NCBI GenBank assembly: GCA_963752225.1
Contig: CAVVXS010000009.1
Location: 868,001 to 932,000, forward strand
Length of the DNA stretch: 64,000 nt
Source of the DNA: JBBROS01 sp963752225
GTDB taxonomy: Bacteria > Pseudomonadota > Alphaproteobacteria > Acetobacterales > Acetobacteraceae
Direction: 5' to 3'
How positions within the stretch are numbered: the first letter of the stretch is position 1; each line of letters starts with the position of its first letter. Position numbers and translations under genes: made by a program. Below, piece after piece: positions 51,857-59,685 of the stretch. The notes under the pieces were generated by a model that saw nothing but the letters and a program-made list of their open reading frames with translations, was not told the DNA's origin and did not search any database.

Positions 51857-52609
51857 TCACTTGCCGCCGTCGACGCTCAGGACCTGCCCGGTGATCCAGG
51901 GCGCGAAGTCGCTCAGGAGGAACAGCACCGCGTGCACGATATCGTCCACCGCCCCGGTGCGGCGCATGGCGATGCGCTCGACCAATTGCCGCTGGCCCTC
52001 GTCGCCATACGCCTCCCACTGCCGCTCGCTGCTCGGATTGGAGCGGATGAAGCCCGGTGCGACGCTGTTGACGGTGATGCCGTGCGGCCCGAGTTCGTGC
52101 GCCAATTGCCGGGTCAGCCCGATCTCGCCCGCCTTGGCCGCGGCATAGGCCTGGATGCCGGTCAAGCTGACGCCGATGCCGGCGCCGCTCGAGATGGTGA
52201 CGATCCGGCCGCGCCGGGCGGCTTTCATGCCGGGGATCACCGCCTGCGCCATCAGGAACGCGCCCGTCAGGTTCACCGCCAGGATCGCCTGCCATTCGGC
52301 GGGCGTCACCGCTTCGGCCGGCTGCCCGACCTGCCCGCACACACCGCCGGCGCTGTGCACCAGGATGTCGGCGGCGCCGAACCGCTGCACCGTGGCCGCG
52401 ACGGCCGCGGGGTCGGTGACGTCGAGCGGCTCGGTGCGCAGCGTGCCGTTGCCGCCGGCGCCGCGCCCGGTCTCGGCCAGGCCCGCGGCGTTGACGTCCA
52501 CGCCAAGCGTCTCGGCGCCCAGGCTCGCCAGCCGCTGCGCGATGCCCCGCCCCAGCCCGTGCCCGGCGCCGGTGACGATCGCGCGCTTGCCCGCAAACTC
52601 GATCTGCAT
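51857..52609 (-). CDS. SDR-family NAD(P)-dependent dehydrogenase
   Basis: This 250-residue classical SDR has TGAGHGLGRGIA for cofactor binding, HSAGG for the NNAG position, the catalytic Ser in VTISSGAGIG, and Tyr-Lys in QAYAAAKAG. It ends ITGQVLSVDGG. The substrate is unknown. It is the last gene of the leftward group creatininase-like, ketopantoate-reductase-like, SDR, and its ATG shares one base with the preceding stop (TGATG). In that context it probably oxidises or reduces an intermediate of the same pathway. Confidence 0.88.
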   Translation of the reverse strand: MQIEFAGKRAIVTGAGHGLGRGIAQRLASLGAETLGVDVNAAGLAETGRGAGGNGTLRTEPLDVTDPAAVAATVQRFGAADILVHSAGGVCGQVGQPAEAVTPAEWQAILAVNLTGAFLMAQAVIPGMKAARRGRIVTISSGAGIGVSLTGIQAYAAAKAGEIGLTRQLAHELGPHGITVNSVAPGFIRSNPSSERQWEAYGDEGQRQLVERIAMRRTGAVDDIVHAVLFLLSDFAPWITGQVLSVDGGK

Positions 52610-53637
52610 CAGCCGGCTCCCGACATGGCCCGCGCCAGTTCGATTAAGTTCTGTTGCGCCAGCGGGCGCCTGCCCGCCTCGATCTCGTGGATCATCGCGA
52701 TCAGCGGCGCCGTCACCGGCGTCGGCACGCCGTGCGCGGCGCCCTCGGCCACCACCGGGCCGAGCTGCGCGTCCACCTCCGTCGTCCGCTTGCGCACCGC
52801 GAGGTCGCGCCAGATGCCGCTATGCGATTTCGCCGACTTCCGGTTGTGCGCCACCATCTCCGCCATGGAGGCGTCGATCGCGTCCGTGCTGCCGCCGGCA
52901 GCGAAGGCGGCGGGGTCGAAGCCGTTGAAGCCGAGCGGGCGCATCCCCTTCGCCGTCGCGACCGCCACCGCCTCCCGCGCCGTCGCCACCAGCACCGGGC
53001 GGTGTTCCGGGGCGGCCAGCACGTCGGCGATCGAGTCGTCGGTCAGCGCGGTGGCGAACAGCAGCGCGCCATAGCCGAGCTTGCCCCAGAGATAGCCGAC
53101 GATGTTGTCGGTGACGATCGCGTTCGGCTCGAACCGCGTCAGCAGCAGGTGCAGCGCCTCCACCCGGGGCGTGGCCGCACCGTCCAGCTCGCCGACGACG
53201 CAGGCGCCGCGGCCGCCGAACAGGATGCGGCCGGGTTCGAGGTAGTCGGCGCCGAAGTTGATGAAGGCGCCGACGACGCGCTCGAGCCCGGTCACGCCGC
53301 CGATGACGTACTCGTTGAGCCCGTTCTGGAACGACGCGACATAGCCGCCCGGCTCGAGATGCGGCAGCAGCGCCCGCGCCGCGGCCTCGGTGTGGTGCGC
53401 CTTGACGCACAGCAGGATGCGGCCGAACCGGTCTTTGACAAGGTCCGGCGTTGTGGCCCGCACCGGCACGGTGAACTGCTCGATCGGCCCCTCGATCGCC
53501 AGCCCGCGCGCCTGCATGGCGGCAACATGGTCGGCGGCGTTGTCGACGAACAGCACCTCCTCCCCGGCCCGCACGAGGTAGGCGCCGATGGTGCCGCCGA
53601 TGGCTCCGGCGCCCCAGATCACGATCGGATCGCTCAT
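52609..53637 (-). CDS. ketopantoate reductase-like (ApbA/PanE family) oxidoreductase
   Basis: This 342-residue NADPH-dependent reductase has an N-terminal Rossmann motif IWGAGAIGGTIGAYL, ILLCVKAHHTEAAARAL in the middle, the ApbA-type FQNGLNE segment, and a C-terminal helical domain with LWGKLGYGALLFATAL, where the Lys is the likely catalytic residue. Relatives reduce 2-keto acids; a role in pantothenate synthesis is unlikely given the neighbours. The gene overlaps the creatininase-like stop upstream (ATGA) and the SDR start downstream. Confidence 0.87.
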   Translation of the reverse strand: MSDPIVIWGAGAIGGTIGAYLVRAGEEVLFVDNAADHVAAMQARGLAIEGPIEQFTVPVRATTPDLVKDRFGRILLCVKAHHTEAAARALLPHLEPGGYVASFQNGLNEYVIGGVTGLERVVGAFINFGADYLEPGRILFGGRGACVVGELDGAATPRVEALHLLLTRFEPNAIVTDNIVGYLWGKLGYGALLFATALTDDSIADVLAAPEHRPVLVATAREAVAVATAKGMRPLGFNGFDPAAFAAGGSTDAIDASMAEMVAHNRKSAKSHSGIWRDLAVRKRTTEVDAQLGPVVAEGAAHGVPTPVTAPLIAMIHEIEAGRRPLAQQNLIELARAMSGAG

Positions 53638-54335
53638 TGCCAGGGTCCCTCCAGCAGCGCCCGGGTTTCAGCGACGGCCACGCGCCAGATCGCCAGCATG
53701 TCCTCGTCAGGCCGCTGGTAGAGGCCGCCGAAATTGCCGTCGCCAAGGGCGGCACGAGCCTCGGCGGGCGGCAGCAGCCGAAGCCGGGCGAGGTCGATCA
53801 TCGGTTTCTGCGTCTCCGGCCCGCGGATGTTCGGCAGCCTTGTCCAGGGGAAATTCTCCATCCAGGACGCATGCGACGCGACCGGATCGGTTTGCTGCAC
53901 CAGCGCCATCGTTTCGGGGGCCGCCCACCAATTGTGGAACTTGACCCGGCACTCCGGATGGTCCGCCATCCATTCCAACGCCACCGCGGCCGCGGGCGCA
54001 TTGCCGCCGTGCCCGTTGCAGATCAGGATGCGACGGAACCCCGACTGCCGCATGCCATCCAGCACGTCGCGCACCAGCCGTACGTAGGTCTCCATGCGCA
54101 GGCTGATCGTGCCGGGATAGGCCTGGAAATACGGCGTCAACCCGTAGGCGAGCACCGGGAACACCGGCAGATGCAGCGGCTCGGCCGCCTCCGTCGCGAC
54201 CCGTTCGCTGAGGATGCTGTCCACCGACAGGCTGAGCTGCGCGTGCTGCTCCGTGCTGCCCAACGGCAGCACGCAGCGGTCGTCGCGGCGGACCTGCTCC
54301 TCGACCTGCATCCAATTCATCTCGGCGATCCGCAT
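53634..54335 (-). CDS. creatininase-family amidohydrolase
   Basis: This 233-residue protein from ATG 54333-54335 has GGGAGG seven bases upstream. The metal-binding segment reads LGSTEQHAQLSLSVDS, so the Glu and first His are kept, but the family's HGPHLP stretch is replaced by HAQLSL, as in a known sub-branch. ICNGHGGNAPA is the second signature. Creatininase-fold enzymes hydrolyse cyclic or linear amides (creatinine, formamidopyrimidines, peptide-like pigments). It is the first gene of a leftward three-gene unit, divergent from the amidohydrolase gene. Confidence 0.87.
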   Translation of the reverse strand: MRIAEMNWMQVEEQVRRDDRCVLPLGSTEQHAQLSLSVDSILSERVATEAAEPLHLPVFPVLAYGLTPYFQAYPGTISLRMETYVRLVRDVLDGMRQSGFRRILICNGHGGNAPAAAVALEWMADHPECRVKFHNWWAAPETMALVQQTDPVASHASWMENFPWTRLPNIRGPETQKPMIDLARLRLLPPAEARAALGDGNFGGLYQRPDEDMLAIWRVAVAETRALLEGPWQ

Positions 54336-54410
54336 CGCTGTCCTCCCGGCTCCAACCTCGGCAGCCTCGCACTCTTTCCGGCGCGCCGCCAACGGTGCCA
54401 CCATGCGCCC
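54336..54410. promoter_or_regulatory. divergent promoter region of the amidohydrolase/creatininase genes
   Basis: This 75-bp gap separates two divergent units that probably form one pathway. It is GC-rich apart from CACTCTTTCC and shows no clear box pair or repeat. Confidence 0.3.
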
Positions 54411-55337
54411 ATGAGTGCGTCCCGCCCCCTCTACGCCGGCCCGATCATCGATGCGCACCATCACCTGTGGCAGTTGTCGGGCGGCCGCTACCCCTGGCTG
54501 ACGGCGCCGGAGTCGGGCATCGCCGCCTTGGGCGACATCGGCTTCCTGCGCCACGACTACCTGCCGGAGGACTACGCCGCCGACATCGCCGGCCAAGGTG
54601 TGGTCGCCTCCGTACACGTCGAGGCGGTGTGGGATCCTGCGCGCAGCCCGGTGGAGGAAACCGCCTGGCTCGAGGCGCTGCCCCGGCCGCACGGCATCGC
54701 CGCCCGCTACGTGGTCGCCGCCCCACTCGCCTCGCCCGACCTGCCGGCGTTGCTGGAGGCGCACGCCGCCGCCTCGGCGCGCGTCGGCGCGGTGCGCGAG
54801 ACGATCCGCTGGCATCCCGACCCTGCCAAGCGCTGGACCCGGCCGGGGATCGTAGACGAGCCCGCTTGGCGCGCTGGCCTCAGGCGCCTCGCGCATTTTG
54901 GCTGGGCGCTCGACCTGCTGATGAATCCGCATCAGGCGAACGAGGTGGCGGCGCTGGCCCGCGAGGTGCCGGAGCAGACGATCGTCGTGAACCATTGCTG
55001 CACGCCGAATGACCGCGACCCCGAAGGCATGGCGCGGTGGCGGGCCGGCCTGCGCACGATGGGCGCCCAGCCGAACATCGCGATCAAGCTGTCGAACTAC
55101 GCCGCCTATGCGCCCGACCGCAGCTTCGACGCCGACCGCGACACGCTGCGCACCTGCATCGACGCCTTCAGTCCGGAGCGCTGCGCCTTCGGCAGCGATT
55201 ATCCGGTGGCCCGGCGCACCATGACCTACGCCGACCTCTGCGCCCGCTTACGCGAGGTCGTGGCCGAGTACACGGGCGACGAGCAGCGGGCGATGTTCCA
55301 CGGCAACGCCGCCCGCCTGTACGGCGTGCCGGCGTGA
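54411..55337 (+). CDS. amidohydrolase family 2 (TIM-barrel) metal-dependent hydrolase
   Basis: This 308-residue amidohydrolase_2 protein resembles lactonases and 2-pyrone-4,6-dicarboxylate hydrolases. The N-terminal metal motif is IIDAHHHLWQLSGG, VVNHCCTPN lies on a later strand, and FGSDYPVARRTM carries the terminal Asp. It would hydrolyse a lactone or lactam, or decarboxylate a small ring acid. Its TGA overlaps the GTG of the glutamine-synthetase-like gene, and this pair equals the two halves of fungal FluG and plant NodGS fusions. It starts at ATG 54411. Confidence 0.89.
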   Translation: MSASRPLYAGPIIDAHHHLWQLSGGRYPWLTAPESGIAALGDIGFLRHDYLPEDYAADIAGQGVVASVHVEAVWDPARSPVEETAWLEALPRPHGIAARYVVAAPLASPDLPALLEAHAAASARVGAVRETIRWHPDPAKRWTRPGIVDEPAWRAGLRRLAHFGWALDLLMNPHQANEVAALAREVPEQTIVVNHCCTPNDRDPEGMARWRAGLRTMGAQPNIAIKLSNYAAYAPDRSFDADRDTLRTCIDAFSPERCAFGSDYPVARRTMTYADLCARLREVVAEYTGDEQRAMFHGNAARLYGVPA

Positions 55338-56596
55338 CGCCCGAGTCGCTCGCCTTCATCGGCACCGCCGACCTCGCCGGGCTGCTGCGCGGCAAGTCGA
55401 TCCCGCTCAGCGAGCTGCCCGGCCGCATGGGCCGCGGCGTCGGCATCACCCACAGCAACCTGATGCTGTCGCCGTTCGGCCCGATCCTCGACACTCCGTT
55501 CGGCACACAAGGCGACGTGATGCTGGTGCCCGACGCCGCCACCCGCGCGCCGATCCCGTCGCCGGGGGCGCCCGACATCGAGTTGCTGCTCGGCGACTTC
55601 CTGAACCTCGACGGCAGCCCCTGGACTTGCTGCCCGCGCGGGCTGCTGCGCCGCGCGCTGGCGGCGCTCGAGGCGGAGTTCGGCCTCACCCTGCTGGCCA
55701 CCTTCGAGCAGGAGCTCGTCTACACCGGCGCCGAGGAGCGGCCCGGATCGCCCTACACGCTCGATGCGCTGCGCCGGCAGGGCCCGTTCGGCGGTGTGCT
55801 GCTCGCGGCGATGCGCGCGGCCCGGATCGCGCCCGACTCGTTCCTGTCCGAATATGGCCCGCGCCAATACGAGGTGACGGCCGGCCCCGCCCGTGGCGTG
55901 GTTGCGGCCGACCAGGCAGTGCTGGTGCGCGAGCTGGCCCGGGCCGTCGCGGCCCAACTCGGCCACCGCGCGGTCCTCGCACCCATGCTGCATCCCGCCG
56001 GCACCGGCAACGGCACGCACGTGCATTGGAGTCTGCTCGACCGCGCCGGCGAGCCCGTGACCTACGATTCCACCCGCCCGCACGGCCTGTCCGAGCCGGC
56101 CGAGCACATGGCGGCCGGCATGCTGCACCACCTGCCGGCGCTGTGCGCCGTCACCGCGCCCTCCGCCGCCTCGTACTACCGGCTGCGACCCGGCCGTTGG
56201 GCGCCGACCGCGGCTGATCTGGGCGTGCAGGACCGCGGCAGCGCGGTGCGCATCTGCCCGACCTACGGCACCGCCGGCGAGACCATCGCACGCCAGTTCA
56301 ACGTCGAGTTCCGGGTCGCCGACGCCGCCGCCAGCCCTTACCTCGCACTCGGCGCGCTGGTCTGGGCCGGGCTCGACGGGCTGCGGCAGCGCCGCCGCTT
56401 GGCCGACCATGTCCCCGCGCCGCTGCCCGCCTCGCTCGGCGAGGCGATGGACCGGTTCGAGGCAAGTCCCGAGGCCGCCGCCTCGTTCGGCCCCGAGTTC
56501 CACGCCGTCTACGTCCGCTTCAAGCGGGCCGAGCTGCGGGCACTCGCCGGGCTGGACGAGGCGGCGATCTGCGACCGCTACGCCGCAATCTACTGA
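55334..56596 (+). CDS. glutamine synthetase-like ligase
   Basis: This 420-residue protein has a GS-type catalytic domain, begun at GTG 55334 in the hydrolase stop (GTGA). Active-site landmarks are LATFEQELVYTG, SEYGPRQYEVTAG, GTGNGTHVHWSLLD, YYRLRPGRWAPT and NVEFRVADAAASPYLALGA. The N-terminal region is shorter than in housekeeping GlnA and lacks the usual latch. It belongs with the type I-related ligases that join glutamate to amines (gamma-glutamyl-polyamine, -methylamide or -anilide). The product is unknown. Adenylylation-type regulation is not evident. Confidence 0.87.
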   Translation: MTPESLAFIGTADLAGLLRGKSIPLSELPGRMGRGVGITHSNLMLSPFGPILDTPFGTQGDVMLVPDAATRAPIPSPGAPDIELLLGDFLNLDGSPWTCCPRGLLRRALAALEAEFGLTLLATFEQELVYTGAEERPGSPYTLDALRRQGPFGGVLLAAMRAARIAPDSFLSEYGPRQYEVTAGPARGVVAADQAVLVRELARAVAAQLGHRAVLAPMLHPAGTGNGTHVHWSLLDRAGEPVTYDSTRPHGLSEPAEHMAAGMLHHLPALCAVTAPSAASYYRLRPGRWAPTAADLGVQDRGSAVRICPTYGTAGETIARQFNVEFRVADAAASPYLALGALVWAGLDGLRQRRRLADHVPAPLPASLGEAMDRFEASPEAAASFGPEFHAVYVRFKRAELRALAGLDEAAICDRYAAIY

Positions 56597-56603
56597 AAGG
56601 AAC

Positions 56604-57284
56604 ATGGCCAAGATGCTCAGCCGCGAGGTGGAGATCGACCCGGCGCACGCCGCCCTGCTGTTCATCGACGTGCAGAACTACACCGCCGGCCCCGATGGCG
56701 GCGAGTACGCCCGCATGGACCCGGCCGCGCGCGAGGCCCGCTATGGCTGGTTCTTCCGCACTTTGCGCGAAACCGCGGTGCCCAACATGCAGCGTCTGCA
56801 GGCCGCGTGCCGGCAAGGCGGCATCGAGGTGCTTTACACCGTCATCGAGAACCTCACCCGCGACGGCCGCGACCGCAGTCTCGACTACAAGATCAGCGGC
56901 CTCGACGTGCCGCGCGGCTCCTGGGACGCCAAGGTGATCGACGCCATTGCCCCGGGCGAGGATGAGATCGTGCTGCCGAAGACCTCGTCCTCGTTGTTCA
57001 TCTCCACCAACATTGACTACGTGCTGCGCAATCTCGGCGTCCGCTCGTTGATCGTGGCCGGGGTGCTGACCGACCAATGCATCGACAGCGCCGTGCGCGA
57101 CGCCTGCGACCTCGGCTACCTCGTCACGACCGCGACCGACGCCTGCGCCACGCTCAGCCCGGAGCGGCACGACTGGTCGCTGCGCAACGCCGCCGGCTAC
57201 AGCCGGCAGCGCACTACGGCGGCGCTGGTGGAGGAGATCGGGCGGTTGACGGCAGCCGCCACCGGGCCGAACGCAGGGGGATGA
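56604..57284 (+). CDS. isochorismatase-family cysteine hydrolase
   Basis: This 226-residue protein has AAGGA before ATG 56604. The catalytic triad is visible: Asp in LFIDVQNYT, Lys in VLPKTSSSLF and Cys in LTDQCIDSAV. The family includes N-carbamoylsarcosine amidohydrolase, ureidoacrylate and biuret hydrolases. With the creatininase-like, amidohydrolase and GS-like genes, it suggests cleavage of an amide or carbamoyl group late in a nitrogen-compound pathway. It lies 7 bp after the GS-like gene. Confidence 0.89.
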   Translation: MAKMLSREVEIDPAHAALLFIDVQNYTAGPDGGEYARMDPAAREARYGWFFRTLRETAVPNMQRLQAACRQGGIEVLYTVIENLTRDGRDRSLDYKISGLDVPRGSWDAKVIDAIAPGEDEIVLPKTSSSLFISTNIDYVLRNLGVRSLIVAGVLTDQCIDSAVRDACDLGYLVTTATDACATLSPERHDWSLRNAAGYSRQRTTAALVEEIGRLTAAATGPNAGG

Positions 57285-57360
57285 GCGAGGCAAGCGAACA
57301 AAGCTTCGACTATCAGCAAAATCTGATCGATTTCTTAATCATTAGCTGGAAAAACCTTCT

Positions 57361-57380
57361 ATATAAGTGACATTGGTCAC
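57361..57380 (+). promoter_or_regulatory. AT-rich promoter-like region with inverted repeat
   Basis: In an AT-rich stretch from about 57310, a -10-like TATATA (spanning 57358-57364) is followed directly by the inverted repeat GTGAC-ATTG-GTCAC (57367-57380). This layout fits an operator overlapping the transcription start of the small gene at 57458. Confidence 0.45.
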
Positions 57381-57457
57381 TGCGCGGCTCCGGCTGTTGG
57401 CCGAAACGACGAAGGTCCCAGGGCAGTGCCGCTCGTTGGGTCAAGGAACCGGGTGTC

Positions 57458-57643
57458 ATGGTCAAGCCGTCGTCGAGGGACAAGGCCGTTCGTTTGGCGG
57501 ATCTGGCGGACCGCGCCCGTGCCCTCGGCCGGATCGAGCAGGCGGACCGCTTCCTCCTGCTGGCGTGGGCCGCCTATGACGAGGTCGACGTCACGCCCGC
57601 TGCGGACACGGCCGCGGAGCAGCCGTCCCGCCGGGCCTCCTGA
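57458..57643 (+). CDS. small helical protein of unknown function, 61 residues
   Basis: This short ORF from ATG 57458 encodes a charged, Ala- and Asp-rich helical peptide (MVKPSSRDKAVRLADLADRA, then RALGRIEQADRFLLLAWAAY). It has no TM segment or signal. AAGGAA lies about 10 bases upstream and a promoter-like region with an inverted repeat lies about 80 bp upstream, which argue that it is expressed. I know no family. The repeat-like spacing of Ala, Asp and Arg may mean a TPR-like or dimerisation helix pair. Confidence 0.5.
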   Translation: MVKPSSRDKAVRLADLADRARALGRIEQADRFLLLAWAAYDEVDVTPAADTAAEQPSRRAS

Positions 57644-57674
57644 ACCGCGGCCGTTGTCAGCGCGCCCTCCGCCG

Positions 57675-58640
57675 TCACTTGATCGCCAGCGGGTTGATCG
57701 GTGAGCCGGTGCCCCCGGTGATCACCAACGGCGGGCCGGAGAAGAAGAACTCGTAGACGCGATCGGCGGCGCAGTCGGCGGCCAGCTCGCTCACATCGAA
57801 CATTTCGCCCATCGTCAGGCCCATCGCCGGGATCACCACCCAGTGCCAGGGCTGCTTCGCGTCGTCGGTCTCGTTGGGCCGCACCTCGACGCCCCAGGTG
57901 TCGGAGCAGATCGCCGCGATCTCGCGCTCCTGGCACCAGTAGCAGTTCTCGAACTTCACCCCGGGCGCGTCGCCGCCGGCATAGCCGCCCCAGGCGCCCT
58001 CGGCCCGGCAGCGCTCCATCTGTCCGGTCCGCAGGACCACGAAATCGCCGCGCCGGATCTCCACTCCCTGTGCGGCCGCCACCTCGTCAAGCTCCGCATT
58101 GCCGATCCCGTAGCCGTCCGGCAGCCAGTCGAGACCCTTGTGCCGCGGAACGTCCAGCAGCACGCCGCGCCCGACCATCTTCGCCCGCGTATGCTCGATC
58201 CCGAGCTCGTGCACGCCGCCGCTGTCGACGCGGTTGGCGCTATGGCCGTTGAACATCGTGTCGTCGAGGAAGATATGGCCGAGGCTGTCCCAATGGGTCG
58301 CGGCCTGCACCGGCATGTTCAGGGCATCGTCGGAATAGCGCAGCGTCTGGCCGGGCCCGCCGGCGTCGAAGCGGCCGGCGGTGGCGTCGGTGCCGGTCGC
58401 CAGCATGGTGTGGATCGGGTTCCAGCGGCCGCCGAACAGCCCGTTTTGCGGCCCCTGGTTGTTGAGCGGGATGCCCATCGCGAACACCTTTCCCCGCCGG
58501 ATCAGCTTGGCCGCGGCCACCACGTCCTCCGGCCGGATGTGGTTCAGCGTGCCGATCTGGTCGTCCTTGCCCCAACGCCCCCAATTCTTCAGCGCCTCGG
58601 CGGCGGCGTAGATCGCGGGGCGGCCGGCGGTGATGTCCAT
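57675..58640 (-). CDS. cyclase-family (kynurenine formamidase-like) hydrolase
   Basis: This 321-residue metal-dependent hydrolase has the Cyclase/KynB signature region THWDSLGHIFLDD, the His and Asp of which bind the metal, and THTRAK-like EHTRAKMVGRGVLLD. A C-terminal segment WHWVVIPAMGLTMGE is typical of the longer branch of the family. Relatives open rings or cleave formamides (isatin hydrolase, kynurenine formamidase). GGGAGC precedes the ATG at 58638-58640. It is a single gene facing the cysteine-hydrolase unit, and may act on the same class of N-containing substrate. Confidence 0.87.
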   Translation of the reverse strand: MDITAGRPAIYAAAEALKNWGRWGKDDQIGTLNHIRPEDVVAAAKLIRRGKVFAMGIPLNNQGPQNGLFGGRWNPIHTMLATGTDATAGRFDAGGPGQTLRYSDDALNMPVQAATHWDSLGHIFLDDTMFNGHSANRVDSGGVHELGIEHTRAKMVGRGVLLDVPRHKGLDWLPDGYGIGNAELDEVAAAQGVEIRRGDFVVLRTGQMERCRAEGAWGGYAGGDAPGVKFENCYWCQEREIAAICSDTWGVEVRPNETDDAKQPWHWVVIPAMGLTMGEMFDVSELAADCAADRVYEFFFSGPPLVITGGTGSPINPLAIK

Positions 58641-58721
58641 GGGTGCGTGCTCCCTGTTCCGCCCCCGACAGGGGCGTCGTCGCGGGGCACGTTAATCTGC
58701 GATCCGCTGCGGGGGAAACCG

Positions 58722-59159
58722 TCAGCGGCGCCGCGCCGGGTGGATCGGCCCCGCCGAGCTCGTGCGCGGTGGCCGGTAATCGAGCGTCGCGTGCTGCGGG
58801 CTCGGGTTCCGCACCTTCGAGGGCCGCCCCTCCTGGCGCATCCGCCGGTCCGCTTCGGCCCAGGACGGCAGCCCGTCCTCCGGCTGCTCCCAATGCACGA
58901 CCGACGCCTCGTCGCACCAGTCCATCAGCTTCGGCATCGCCGCCCGGTGCGGACCGCCGGTCATGTAGCGCCGCATGCTGTCCGGGCTGTCCCACTCGGT
59001 TAGGGTCCAGAACGTCCAATGCCGATCCGGCAGCAACGACCCGCGACGGAACCCCGCCGCCGTTCTGACCTGCCGGCGGGTGCGGACGATGTCGATCGCG
59101 AAGAATGGCAGAAAGCGGAGGGACCGGATGCGCAGCCGGGTGACGCTGATGAAGGCCAC
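58722..59159 (-). CDS. DUF3291/ABM-like dimeric alpha-beta barrel protein
   Basis: This 145-residue protein starts at GTG 59157-59159 with GAGG upstream. The core pattern FISVTRLRIRSLRFLP, then WTFWTLTEWDSPDSMRRYM and GPHRAAMPKLMDWCDEASV is that of small ferredoxin-like monooxygenase-fold proteins (spheroidene monooxygenase and DUF3291 relatives). SKVRNPSPQHATLDY is a conserved C-terminal tail. No activity can be assigned. It follows the VOC gene by 16 bp and is probably co-transcribed. Confidence 0.75.
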   Translation of the reverse strand: MAFISVTRLRIRSLRFLPFFAIDIVRTRRQVRTAAGFRRGSLLPDRHWTFWTLTEWDSPDSMRRYMTGGPHRAAMPKLMDWCDEASVVHWEQPEDGLPSWAEADRRMRQEGRPSKVRNPSPQHATLDYRPPRTSSAGPIHPARRR

Positions 59160-59175
59160 GCGCCCTCTTCCGCGG

Positions 59176-59583
59176 TCAGGCCGGGAAGTTCAGCTCGATG
59201 GTGACGCCGTTCGGGTCCTCGAGGAACACCTGCTCGAGGTTCATCGACGGCACGGTCCGATCGCGGAACGGCACCCCGGCGGCGCGGAACCGCTCGCGCA
59301 TCGCCGGCGCGTCCGAACCGACAAAGGCCACGTGGTCGATCGTGCCGGTGCCGGTCGCCTCCCCCGCCTTGTCGCCGAGATAGTCCTGCAAACCGCCGGG
59401 GTCGTTGGGGTCGATGCCGACGACGTGCACGACCGCGATGCCGCCCTGGTAGAGCCACACGCCGGGGAACGGGAAATTGGGCCGCGGCCCGGTCTCGAAG
59501 CCGAGCACGTCGGTGTAGAACCGCTCGGTCGCCTCGAGCTGCATCGTGCGGATGGAATAATGGTCGAGACGGCTGATCGGCAT
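59176..59583 (-). CDS. VOC-family (glyoxalase/dioxygenase fold) protein
   Basis: This 135-residue protein from ATG 59581-59583 has two beta-alpha-beta-beta-beta modules. Candidate metal ligands are His in SRLDHYSIR, His in VVHVVG, His in IDHVAFVG and Glu in VTIELNFP, the usual VOC placement. It could be a glyoxalase-, extradiol- or epimerase-like enzyme. It is divergent from the molybdenum hydroxylase genes by about 100 bp and leads a two-gene unit with the DUF3291 protein. Confidence 0.85.
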   Translation of the reverse strand: MPISRLDHYSIRTMQLEATERFYTDVLGFETGPRPNFPFPGVWLYQGGIAVVHVVGIDPNDPGGLQDYLGDKAGEATGTGTIDHVAFVGSDAPAMRERFRAAGVPFRDRTVPSMNLEQVFLEDPNGVTIELNFPA

Positions 59584-59685
59584 GGCGGCGCTTCCCCAGG
59601 GCAGACGATGGCGGCACGGCATTCCGCGCCGGCTTGACGCGGCCAACGCAACCACGATTTGCTGGGCCGTCAAGGGGGAACGATC

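Noticed and set aside
52609..53637. Pantothenate biosynthesis panE
   Set aside because: The fold fits, but the neighbours are amide hydrolases and an SDR with no other pantothenate gene, so only the family name is used.
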